8,299 nucleotides of DNA from an uncultured Burkholderiales bacterium (GTDB taxonomy: Bacteria; Pseudomonadota; Gammaproteobacteria; Burkholderiales; Burkholderiaceae_E), in NCBI GenBank assembly GCA_903831925.1, contig CAIKZV010000756.1:1-8299 (forward strand), in the 5' to 3' direction. Below the pieces are notes generated by a model that saw nothing but the letters and a program-made list of their open reading frames with translations, was not told the origin of the DNA and made no database searches. Positions 1 through 8,299 of this stretch are shown piece by piece. The translations under genes were made by a program, and so were the position numbers. The stretch's first letter is position 1. The number at the start of each line of letters is the position of its first letter.

Positions 1-1188
1 GATCGCGGGATACATGACGCGATAGGGCACCGACAGCAGCTTGACCCACATGCCCACCAGCGGCAGGTTGAGAATCACCAGCATCAGGTTGCCGATCCAC
101 ATCGAGACGATCAGACCCCAGAAGAGCTTGGGGTTGCTGCTCATCACCTGAGGGCCCGGCTGGATGTTGTGGATCATCATGGCTGCGACCATCAGCGCCA
201 TGACTGGTGTGGTCGGAATGCCAAGGGTCAGCATCGGGATGAAGGAGGTCTGGGCGCCGGCGTTGTTGGCCGACTCGGGACCGGCAACACCCTCGATCGC
301 ACCATGACCGAACTCTTCCGGATGCTTGGAGATTTTCTTTTCGATGGCATAGGACGAAAACGAGGCCAGCACTGCGCCGCCGCCCGGCAGGATGCCAAGG
401 ATCGAACCGATGCCGGTGCCGCGAAGAATCGCCGGGAAGGCCCGCTTCAGGTCGTCCCACTGCGGCATGAGGTTGGTCACCTTGCTGGTGAAGACCTCAC
501 GGTTTTCCTTCTGTTCGAGATTGAGAATGATCTCGGCGAAACCGAACATACCCATCGCGACCGCAACGAACTCGATACCGTCGGACAACTCGGGCACATC
601 GAAGGAAAAGCGTGCAACGCCGGAGTTAACGTCGGTGCCGATCATGCCGAGCAGTAGTCCGAGCACCACCATGGCCAGTGCCTTGAGCACCGAACCGTTG
701 GCCAGCACCACCGCAGCAATCAGACCCAGGACCATCAGCGCAAAGTATTCGGCCGGGCCGAACTTGAAGGCGACTTCGGCCAGCGGCGGCGCAAAGGCCG
801 CCAGCAGGAAGGTGGCGACCGTGCCGGCGAAGAACGACCCGATTGCAGCGATCGCCAGCGCCGGACCGGCTCGGCCCTTGCGGGCCATCTGATAACCGTC
901 GAGGGTGGTCACTACCGACGATGATTCGCCCGGCAGGTTGACCAGAATCGCGGTGGTGGAGCCGCCGTACTGCGCGCCGTAGTAGATGCCGGCGAGCATG
1001 ATCAGCGCGGTGGTCGGGTCAGCCATCTTGTAGGTGGCCGGCAGCAGCATCGCGATGGTCGCCAGCGGGCCGATGCCCGGCAGCACGCCGATCAGCGTGC
1101 CAAGCGCCACGCCGACGAAGCAGTAAAAGAGGTTGTTGAGGGTTCCCGCTGTCGCGAAACCGATGGCCAGATTATTGAGCAGTTCCAT
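1..1188 (-). CDS. tctA: TctA, large membrane subunit of a tripartite tricarboxylate transporter (partial, 3' end outside window)
   Basis: This gene encodes the large integral-membrane permease of a TTT-family secondary transporter, which moves carboxylates such as citrate across the inner membrane with TctB and a periplasmic TctC protein. I translated 396 residues from the ATG at 1188. The frame is open to the window edge, so about 100 residues of the usual ~500 are missing. The family's duplicated glycine/proline motif is visible twice: GTLIGVLPGIG at residues 30-40 and GSILGILPGGG at 261-271. The conserved stretches YYGAQYGGSTTAILVNLPGE (69-88) and GPESANNAGAQ (303-313), followed by FIPMLTLGIP (316-325), are also present. 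Most of the rest is hydrophobic. It starts 17 bases after the tctB stop and has no strong Shine-Dalgarno, so it is probably translated from the tctB mRNA. The substrate cannot be inferred from this subunit. Confidence 0.95.
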   Translation of the reverse strand, partial: MELLNNLAIGFATAGTLNNLFYCFVGVALGTLIGVLPGIGPLATIAMLLPATYKMADPTTALIMLAGIYYGAQYGGSTTAILVNLPGESSSVVTTLDGYQMARKGRAGPALAIAAIGSFFAGTVATFLLAAFAPPLAEVAFKFGPAEYFALMVLGLIAAVVLANGSVLKALAMVVLGLLLGMIGTDVNSGVARFSFDVPELSDGIEFVAVAMGMFGFAEIILNLEQKENREVFTSKVTNLMPQWDDLKRAFPAILRGTGIGSILGILPGGGAVLASFSSYAIEKKISKHPEEFGHGAIEGVAGPESANNAGAQTSFIPMLTLGIPTTPVMALMVAAMMIHNIQPGPQVMSSNPKLFWGLIVSMWIGNLMLVILNLPLVGMWVKLLSVPYRVMYPAI

Positions 1189-1205
1189 GGTGGTCGGCGC
1201 GAGGG

Positions 1206-1670
1206 TCAGTTATTGGTAAGGAAAGTCGGCAGGAACGGGAACTGAAGTTCCAGGCCCTTGACGAACACCAGCCAGGAAAACACCAACAGCACCACCGAGG
1301 AAATCAGGGTGGTCTTCAGGTTGAATTCGTGGCTCGCGATGGAGGAAATCAGGATCAGTGCGAAGAGCGCGACGATGAAACCGAGCTTAGGCAGGGCGAA
1401 GGCATAGACCGCGACCGCCACCAGTACCAGCAGGACCATTCGCGGTTCGATCTTGGTGATTTTCAGATCTTCGGCACTGCTCAATACTGAAGGAATCAGA
1501 ACCAGCAATCCCAGTACCGCCATCAGGCCGCCGAGCATCAGCGGGAAGTAACCGGGGCCCATCTTGGCCGAGGTGCCGACGTTGTATTGGCGCGAAAGCA
1601 CCATGAAGATGAGGCCGGTGACGATGAAAAGCACCCCCGCCCAAAAATCGCGCTGATTACGAATTCGCAT
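1206..1670 (-). CDS. tctB: TctB, small membrane subunit of a tripartite tricarboxylate transporter
   Basis: This gene encodes the small, poorly conserved four-helix subunit that partners TctA in the inner membrane. The 154-residue length is normal for the family. The N-terminal signature is clear: DFWAGVLFIVTGLIF (8-22) forms the first helix, and the loop GTSAKMGPGYFP (32-43) is typical of TctB. Further hydrophobic segments lie at about 44-62, 78-94, 96-111 and 119-138, and a charged linker (about 66-77) separates the two halves. The start is supported by a GGGAG Shine-Dalgarno (1677-1681 on the minus strand) six bases before the ATG. tctA follows after 17 bases. The CoA-transferase gene upstream is on the same strand but 157 bases away, so tctBA may have its own promoter or be part of a longer transcript. 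Confidence 0.93.
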   Translation of the reverse strand: MRIRNQRDFWAGVLFIVTGLIFMVLSRQYNVGTSAKMGPGYFPLMLGGLMAVLGLLVLIPSVLSSAEDLKITKIEPRMVLLVLVAVAVYAFALPKLGFIVALFALILISSIASHEFNLKTTLISSVVLLVFSWLVFVKGLELQFPFLPTFLTNN

Positions 1671-1742
1671 AGTTGTCTCCCGCCAATGGGATGTGATGTT
1701 CTGAAGACTGCGTCAGAGGAAGCCCCGGACGCAGGATGCCGA

Positions 1743-1770
1743 ATACTACCCGACCCGCTTCATGTCGCAA
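1743..1770 (-). promoter_or_regulatory. Possible sigma-70-type promoter for tctBA
   Basis: Within the 157-base gap between the CoA-transferase stop and the tctB start, the minus strand reads TTGCGA (1765-1770), a 16-base spacer, then TAGTAT (1743-1748). Each hexamer matches its sigma-70 consensus at four of six positions. It would give a leader of roughly 65 bases before tctB. The match is weak and could be chance. No U-tract terminator is seen in the gap, so read-through from the CoA-transferase gene is equally possible. Confidence 0.2.
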
Positions 1771-1827
1771 GAGTTCAACGATGCGGATTGGTCAAATGAC
1801 GCTGAACTCGGGTGCCTGCACGGCCTT

Positions 1828-3057
1828 TCATGTCCCAATGGCGCCGTCCTTGCGGGCCGCCGCAATCCGCTGCGCATCCCATCCGAGCACGCTGCCGAGC
1901 ACTTCATCGGTATGTTCGCCCAGCCGCGGCGGCGGTCTGCGATAGGTCGGCGGGGTGCGCGAGGCCTTGATCGGATTGGCCACCAGGGCCACCGGACCGG
2001 CATCGGCGCGTTCGATCTCGATGCGCATGCCGCGCGCCTTGACCTGCGGATTGTCGTAGACCTGTTTGAGGTCGTTGATCGGCCCGCAGGGCACGCCGGC
2101 TTTCTCCATGCCGGAAATCCAGTCGGCTGATGAGCGCTTTTCCACCATCGCCGCGAGCAGCGGCAGTAGCGCATCCCGATTGCGGATGCGGTCCTGGACG
2201 CGGGCAAAGCGCGGGTCATCGCACAGTTGCTCCTCGCCACCGAGCGCACAGAACTTGCGCCACTGCCCGTCGTTGCCGGCGGCCACGATGATCCAGCCGT
2301 CGGCGGTCTTGAAGGTCTGATAGGGCACGAGGTTGGGATGGGCATTGCCCCAGCGCCGAGGCGCTTCGCCGCTGTGCAGGAAGTTGGAGCTCATGTTCGC
2401 GGTCATGGCCACCTGCACATCGAGCAGGGCGAGATCGAGGTGCTGGCCCTCGCCGGTGCGCTCGCGATGAAAGAGCGCGGCCAGCACGGCTTGCGTGGCA
2501 AAGGTGCCGGTCATGAGATCGGCTACCGCCACGCCGACTTTCTGCGGTCCGCCGCCGGGTCGGTCGTCGGCTTCACCGGTGATCGACATCATCCCGCCGA
2601 TGCCCTGGATGATGAAGTCATAGCCGGCCCGATGCGACCAGGGGCCGGTCTGCCCGAAACCGGTCACCGAGCAGTAGATCAGTTTCGGATTGATCGCCGC
2701 GAGGCTGTCGTAGTCGAGGCCGTATTTCTTGAGGTCGCCGACCTTGTAGTTCTCGATGACCACGTCGCTGATCGCAGCCAGGCCGCGAATGATCTCGCGT
2801 CCCTCAACGCTCGCGAGATTCACGGTGATCGACCGTTTGCCCCGATTGGCGGCGAGGTAGTAGGCCGCATCCGTCGTGTCGGCGCCATCGCGATCCTTCA
2901 GAAAAGGTGGCCCCCAGCCGCGGGTGTCGTCGCCTGCGCCCGGGCGCTCGACCTTGATGACGTCGGCGCCGAGATCGGCCAGGTTTTGTGCGCACCAGGG
3001 ACCGGCAAGCACACGGGAAAGATCGAGGACGCGAATTCCGTCAAGAGCGCTGGGCAT
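1828..3057 (-). CDS. CaiB/BaiF-family (class III) CoA-transferase
   Basis: This gene encodes a cytosolic family III acyl-CoA transferase, which moves CoA from a donor acyl-CoA to a carboxylic acid through an aspartyl-CoA thioester. The 409-residue length is normal. Family landmarks in order are LDGIRVLDLSRVLAGPWCA (5-23), ADVIKVERPGAGDDTR.WGPP (31-51), NRGKRSITVNL (71-81), YCSVTGFGQTGP (128-139) and GPINDL (325-330). The aspartate in LALLDVQVA (D213) sits where the catalytic Asp of formyl-CoA transferase lies. From memory, the GDDTR.WGPP segment and the RWGNAHPNLVPYQTF stretch (235-249) resemble the succinyl-CoA:glutarate/dicarboxylate group more than formyl-CoA transferase or CaiB, so a dicarboxylate acceptor is plausible but unproven. 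The ATG at 3057 puts the conserved N-terminus at the expected distance, with a GGA five bases upstream. tctBA lie downstream on the same strand, and alaS is divergent. Confidence 0.92.
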   Translation of the reverse strand: MPSALDGIRVLDLSRVLAGPWCAQNLADLGADVIKVERPGAGDDTRGWGPPFLKDRDGADTTDAAYYLAANRGKRSITVNLASVEGREIIRGLAAISDVVIENYKVGDLKKYGLDYDSLAAINPKLIYCSVTGFGQTGPWSHRAGYDFIIQGIGGMMSITGEADDRPGGGPQKVGVAVADLMTGTFATQAVLAALFHRERTGEGQHLDLALLDVQVAMTANMSSNFLHSGEAPRRWGNAHPNLVPYQTFKTADGWIIVAAGNDGQWRKFCALGGEEQLCDDPRFARVQDRIRNRDALLPLLAAMVEKRSSADWISGMEKAGVPCGPINDLKQVYDNPQVKARGMRIEIERADAGPVALVANPIKASRTPPTYRRPPPRLGEHTDEVLGSVLGWDAQRIAAARKDGAIGT

Positions 3058-3136
3058 GGCATTCCAATCCGAACGAATGAGGGTCGATGTTAGCTGTATT
3101 CGCGCCGGCTGACGGCGGGCTAAGTCGCGAAGACCC

Positions 3137-3145
3137 TGTGATAAT
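3137..3145 (+). promoter_or_regulatory. Probable extended -10 promoter of alaS
   Basis: The sequence TGTGATAAT contains an extended -10 TG (3137-3138) and a hexamer GATAAT (3140-3145) that matches TATAAT at five of six positions. No recognisable -35 lies 16-18 bases upstream, which is tolerable for an extended -10 promoter. Transcription would begin near 3152, giving a leader of about 30 bases. Two short dyads lie at or just after this point: CGGG/CCCG at 3150-3161 and GATTT/AAATC at 3161-3177. Escherichia coli AlaRS is known to repress its own gene by binding a palindrome at the start site, so these are candidates for a similar operator, by inference only. Confidence 0.4.
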
Positions 3146-3183
3146 CTTGCGGGCTACCCCGATTTTCCTGTGAAATCAAAGAG

Positions 3184-5792
<2,609 letters not shown>

Positions 5793-5796
<4 letters not shown>

Positions 5797-6992
5797 GCCA
5801 GCCGGCGGCAGACCCCGACGCCTTTTTGCCCTCGGGGCCTCCTGCGCAGGCGGGGATACGCTCGCTGGTTGGTTTGGCCATCTTCAACCATGTCGCGTTT
5901 TCCGGCGCGCGGGTCTGCCTCACGATCACTGCGCTGCACCTGAACGCCTCGACCTTCCAGGTGGGCCTGCTGCTCTCGCTGCTCGCGATGCCGCCGATGC
6001 TGATGGCGATTCCCCTTGGGCGCCTGATCGACCGGACCGGCTCGCGCTGGCCAATGCGACTCGGCACGCTGGTGCTCGGAATCGGGATCGTGTTGCCAGG
6101 ACTGTGGTTGTCGATGCCGGCGCTGATCGCGTCGGCGCTGCTGGTGGGGATCGGCTTCATGCCCTTTCATCTCGGTATTCAGAAGCTGATCAGTCAGTTG
6201 GGCAGCATCGATGAGCGACGACACAACCTGAGCGTCATGACGATCGGCTTTTCGGTGTCGGCATTCATCGGGCCGACCAGCGCCGGTTTCCTGATCGACG
6301 GGCCCGGCAATCGGCTGGCATTCTGTCTGTTTGCCGTGCTGCCGATGATTGCGTTCGCGTGGCAGCGCCTCATCAGCGCCCGCCTCATCGAGCAGCATGC
6401 TGAACCGCCCGCCGCCGATTCCCCTCATCGACTGCGCGATCTGCTGGTGACCGCCGACATGCGCCGGCTCTATATCGTGGTCGTACTGATCTCTTCAGCC
6501 TGGGAGGTCAATCAGTTCGTGGTGCCGCTCTATTGCACGAAGATCGGTATTTCGGCGTCAGGGATCGGACTGATCCTCGGTGCCTTCGCGGTGGCCACGC
6601 TGGTGGTTCGGATGGTGGTGCCGCTCTTTCTCATGAACGTGTCCGAATGGCGGGTGGTGCTCGCGGCCATGGCGGTCGCGGCGCTGGTCTACGCCTGCTA
6701 TCCGCTGTTTTCCACACTCGAATCCCTGATCGCGCTGTCGTTCCTGCTTGGCCTGGGGCTGGGCGTGTCGCAGCCGATGACACTGTCGATCATGGCTCGA
6801 TCGGTGCCCGAGGGTCGTCTGGGCGAGGCAACCGGGCTGCGTCTGGCCCTGGTCATGGGTATGCAGACCGCGCTGCCGACGGCATTCGGCGCGCTGGGTG
6901 CGGTCTTTGGTGTCGGCCTGCTGTTCTGGGGCATGGCCGCCATGCTCGGTAGCGGGATCCTCGGTGTCGGGCGGTCGGTGCTGCGAGACTGA
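5793..6992 (+). CDS. Major facilitator superfamily transporter, 12 TM
   Basis: This gene encodes an inner-membrane secondary transporter of unknown substrate, 399 residues with about 12 predicted helices in two halves. N-half helices lie near 22-48, 56-76, 90-107, 108-130, 147-168 and 174-192. A polar central loop spans about 193-224, and C-half helices lie near 225-246, 255-280, 285-303, 306-330, 348-368 and 371-392. MFS motif A follows helix 2 as GRLIDRTGSR (76-85). The stretch LGLGVSQPMTLSIMARSVPE (321-340) is typical of drug/metabolite exporter-like MFS proteins, but I cannot name a substrate. The GTG start at 5793 shares four bases with the alaS stop (GTGA), which argues for translational coupling; no ATG before the first helix would serve better. 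It is probably expressed with alaS, and tusA follows 51 bases after its stop. Confidence 0.88.
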
Positions 6993-7043
6993 GCATCGGT
7001 TCCTGCCGCTACACTTCCATTGTCATGAATCCGCGATCGCGCC

Positions 7044-7286
7044 ATGCTCCCCGAATCCCATTCGTTTGACGTCGAGGTCGATGCCAGCGGGCTGAATTGT
7101 CCGCTGCCGATCCTCAAGGCCAAGAAGGCGCTGTCAGGCCTCACCAGTGGGCAGGTGCTCAAGGTGATCTCGACCGACCCTGGCGCAAAGCGCGACTTCG
7201 AAGCTTTCGCCCGCCAGACCGGCAACGAGCTGCTCGCGCAATCGCAGGCCGGCGACGCCCTGAGCTTTTATCTCAAGCGGCGTTAG
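7044..7286 (+). CDS. tusA: TusA/SirA-family sulfurtransferase
   Basis: This is a small cytosolic sulfur-carrier protein of 80 residues. The active-site motif is CPLP, with the cysteine at residue 19 in the context DASGLNCPLPILKAKKAL (13-30), the same position as Cys19 of E. coli TusA. A beta-alpha-beta-alpha-beta fold fits the segments VLKVISTDPGAKRDFEAFAR (38-57) and LSFYLKRR (73-80). Family members relay persulfide sulfur for tRNA thiolation, molybdenum cofactor synthesis or sulfur oxidation. The CPLP form is common among paralogues, so the exact role here is open and the tusA symbol is tentative. An in-frame stop at 7026 makes the ATG at 7044 the only ATG start before the conserved core. 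There is no Shine-Dalgarno; the bases just upstream form the palindrome CGCGATCGCG (7032-7041). It follows the MFS gene on the same strand and may be the last gene of the alaS transcript. Confidence 0.9.
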   Translation: MLPESHSFDVEVDASGLNCPLPILKAKKALSGLTSGQVLKVISTDPGAKRDFEAFARQTGNELLAQSQAGDALSFYLKRR

Positions 7287-7468
7287 CCTGCCGGCGCGCT
7301 TGCTGCTCTCCCGGTCGGATTGCCCCGAGTTTCGATCGTGCTGACGAGTGGCGAATCGTTCTGCGTTTTCACCGCCCCTGCATCGAGCGCTTCGGGGGCA
7401 CGAGCCGACCTCGAACTACCGGCCCGCGAACCCATGCGTGAGCCATCCAAACTTGGCCGATAGTCGCG

Positions 7469-7585
7469 ATGATCGTCCTCGACACCAACGTCCTGTCTGA
7501 ACTCCTGCGGCCAGACCCAGCCAAGCCGGTCGAGCGGTGGCTGTCGGCGCAGGTCGGGGCAAAGGTCTACTTCAGCACTGTCGGC
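7469..7585 (+). pseudogene. vapC: Truncated VapC/FitB-like PIN-domain toxin
   Basis: The first 39 codons read as the N-terminus of a VapC/FitB-type PIN ribonuclease, the toxin of a toxin-antitoxin pair. MIVLDTNVLSELLRPDP (1-17) contains the first metal-binding aspartate (D5) and the usual N7. It continues as PVERWLSAQ (20-28) and KVYFSTVG (32-39). At this point an intact relative would continue with a conserved glutamate-containing helix, then later acidic residues and about 100 more residues. Here the similarity stops near 7585 and the frame runs on into unrelated residues to a stop at 7693. The later catalytic acids are absent, so no active nuclease is expected. No intact antitoxin gene precedes it. 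The reading as a truncated toxin is confident; the exact family (VapC or FitB) is not. Confidence 0.75.
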
Positions 7586-7782
7586 GCGACTGGGATCTCG
7601 CCGATCACATTCGGATCGATGATGCGATTGCGCTGTGGTCTGGGGTCGAGCCTGCAGAACCGGTCAAGCTCAACTTCGAGACCCAGTGCATGAGCGCCAA
7701 GCGCGCGGCACTGGTGACGGCGCTGCGAAACGGACGCCTGGCCTCCGAGGATCTCGGTCGGCGGCTTTCGACCCGAAGCTGA
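7586..7782 (+). pseudogene. Fragment of an unrecognised hypothetical protein, joined to the vapC remnant
   Basis: In a different frame from the PIN fragment, the sequence from about 7588 reads as a protein-like stretch: DWDLADHIRIDDAIALW, then SGVEPAEPVKLNFETQC, then MSAKRAALVTALRNGRLASE, DLGRRL and the tail STRS before a stop at 7780-7782. It looks mostly helical with a balanced charged/hydrophobic pattern, unlike the out-of-frame alternatives. I recall similar short helical segments (an ALW..V motif, then a cysteine, then AKR..L..ALR.GRL) in hypothetical proteins of proteobacterial accessory regions, but I cannot name the family. It has no convincing start of its own: the only upstream ATG in this frame (7537) lies inside the vapC remnant. 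The last residues fall within the inverted repeat at 7762-7816, so the true C-terminus is probably lost too. Confidence 0.5.
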
Positions 7783-7816
7783 CGCTGGCATGAGCAGGTT
7801 AACGGGCCGAAAGCGG
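7762..7816. repeat. Imperfect inverted repeat (14-base arms, 27-base spacer)
   Basis: The left arm CGGCTTTCGACCCG (7762-7775) and the reverse complement of the right arm, CCGCTTTCGGCCCG (7803-7816), match at 12 of 14 positions. Each arm also sits in a small local hairpin: GCTT(T)CG/CGAAGC at 7764-7779, and GGCCG/CGGCC around an AAAG loop at 7805-7818. The left arm supplies the stop and last codons of the hypothetical fragment before it. No T-tract follows, so it does not look like a rho-independent terminator. The CTTTCGacCCGAAGC phrasing is reminiscent of dispersed palindromic intergenic repeats in proteobacteria, but that is memory and not a search. Confidence 0.45.
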
Positions 7817-7900
7817 CCGTTCAAGGTTTGACTTAAGGGGCCGACGCAGGTCGCTGGCCGCAGGAGAGCCCCTCGAAGGAAGCGGTAGACATGCTTGCTC

Positions 7901-8299
7901 CTACTTCGCGAGCACCCAAGCCACCACTTGTTGCACCACCTCTGGTTCGAGGCCGTTAAAGCCGTGGTGCGCGAACGCTTCACACGGATCGCCCTTGCTC
8001 TGTCCGCCCTTGAAGGACAACAACTGGCTCCGCGGCGTGTTGACGAGCTTTGCCATCAGCGCCGGCATCTCGGAGAACGCGCATAGAGAACAGCCATCCT
8101 GTTCGTGGTGCACGACCAGCACCGGCACCCGAATTTTTTCCAGCGCCATCGCCGGTACCGGTCGGCCCTTGTCGTCGGTGAGAATGGTTGAGGTTAAGAC
8201 CACTCCGTCAGGGCCCTCAGGTCCCGAAAGCTCTGTGGCGACATAGGCAGCAGACTGAGTTCCTCTGCTCGTTCCAACGAGCCATACAGGTGCCTTGGC
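7901..8299 (-). CDS. Alpha/beta hydrolase, C-terminal part (5' end outside window)
   Basis: Reading the minus strand from the window edge gives 132 residues in one open frame to a TAG at 7901-7903. An internal GTG at 8203 could be mistaken for a start, but the coding similarity clearly continues upstream of it. The nucleophile elbow is VWLVGTSRGTQSAA (5-18), with the presumed catalytic serine at visible residue 11 inside G-x-S-x-G. The strand VPVLVVHHEQDGC (58-70) carries the likely catalytic acid (D68), and GDPCEAFAHHGFNG (103-116) holds the likely catalytic histidine (H111 or H112). A final helix EPEVVQQVVAWV follows. Spacing and order fit a serine hydrolase or esterase-like protein. The substrate is unknown, and the N-terminal third or more, possibly with a signal peptide, is missing. 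It is convergent with the decayed segment to its left, and no terminator is evident. Confidence 0.88.
   Translation of the reverse strand, partial: AKAPVWLVGTSRGTQSAAYVATELSGPEGPDGVVLTSTILTDDKGRPVPAMALEKIRVPVLVVHHEQDGCSLCAFSEMPALMAKLVNTPRSQLLSFKGGQSKGDPCEAFAHHGFNGLEPEVVQQVVAWVLAK

Noticed and set aside
169..892. Two overlapping plus-strand open frames across tctA
   Set aside because: tctA on the minus strand is open over the whole stretch and carries clear family motifs, so these frames are shadows.
1671..1827. Possible small gene between the CoA-transferase and tctB
   Set aside because: No frame shows a protein-like sequence with a start and ribosome binding site. At most the gap holds a weak promoter-like sequence.
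2227..3093. A 288-codon plus-strand open frame over the CoA-transferase gene
   Set aside because: It is the complement shadow of a clearly recognised CaiB-family gene, with low-complexity composition and no domain.
7032..7041. CGCGATCGCG palindrome resembling the cyanobacterial HIP1 octamer GCGATCGC
   Set aside because: It is a single copy in a GC-rich, clearly proteobacterial context; a chance palindrome is the simplest reading.
7839..7859. Weak hairpin (GGCC/GGCC with inner GAC/GTC) between the decayed segment and the hydrolase gene
   Set aside because: The stem is short and bulged and no T-tract follows on either strand, so it is not supportable as a terminator.
7567..7983. A 138-codon minus-strand open frame across the decayed segment and the end of the hydrolase gene
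   Set aside because: It shows no recognisable family and overlaps the hydrolase C-terminus in the wrong frame. The protein-like signals are the PIN fragment and hypothetical fragment on the plus strand.

Overview
The window is GC-rich, tightly packed bacterial DNA. The alanyl-tRNA synthetase, the TctA/TctB transporter genes and the CaiB-type CoA-transferase all look proteobacterial, most likely betaproteobacterial (Rhodocyclales or Burkholderiales). That placement is an impression from protein sequence, not from a search. No RNA gene, CRISPR array, prophage or intact insertion sequence is visible.

Layout. Bases 1-3057 on the minus strand form a catabolic and uptake block. In transcription order it holds a class III (CaiB/BaiF) CoA-transferase, then tctB, then tctA, which runs off the left edge. 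No tctC gene for the periplasmic binding protein lies in the window. A 126-base divergent intergenic region (3058-3183) separates this block from a plus-strand housekeeping block: alaS, a 12-TM MFS transporter whose GTG start overlaps the alaS stop (GTGA), and a small TusA-family sulfurtransferase with the CPxP motif. From 7287 to about 7900 the sequence degenerates. There is a truncated VapC/FitB-like PIN toxin, abruptly joined in another frame to a fragment of an unrelated hypothetical protein. That fragment ends inside an imperfect inverted repeat. The right edge (7901-8299, minus) holds the C-terminal part of an alpha/beta hydrolase with a GTSRG nucleophile elbow.

How the parts may work together. 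The CoA-transferase plus Tct permease suggests import of a di- or tricarboxylate followed by CoA activation, but the substrate cannot be read from the sequence. alaS, the MFS gene and tusA are co-oriented, and the first two are probably translationally coupled. The 7287-7900 segment looks like a scar left by decay or recombination of mobile or accessory genes.

Overall this is a mostly ordinary chromosomal region. I found no convincing new system. The items most worth a second look are the pseudogene junction with its adjoining inverted repeat, and the CoA-transferase-tctBA cluster without tctC.
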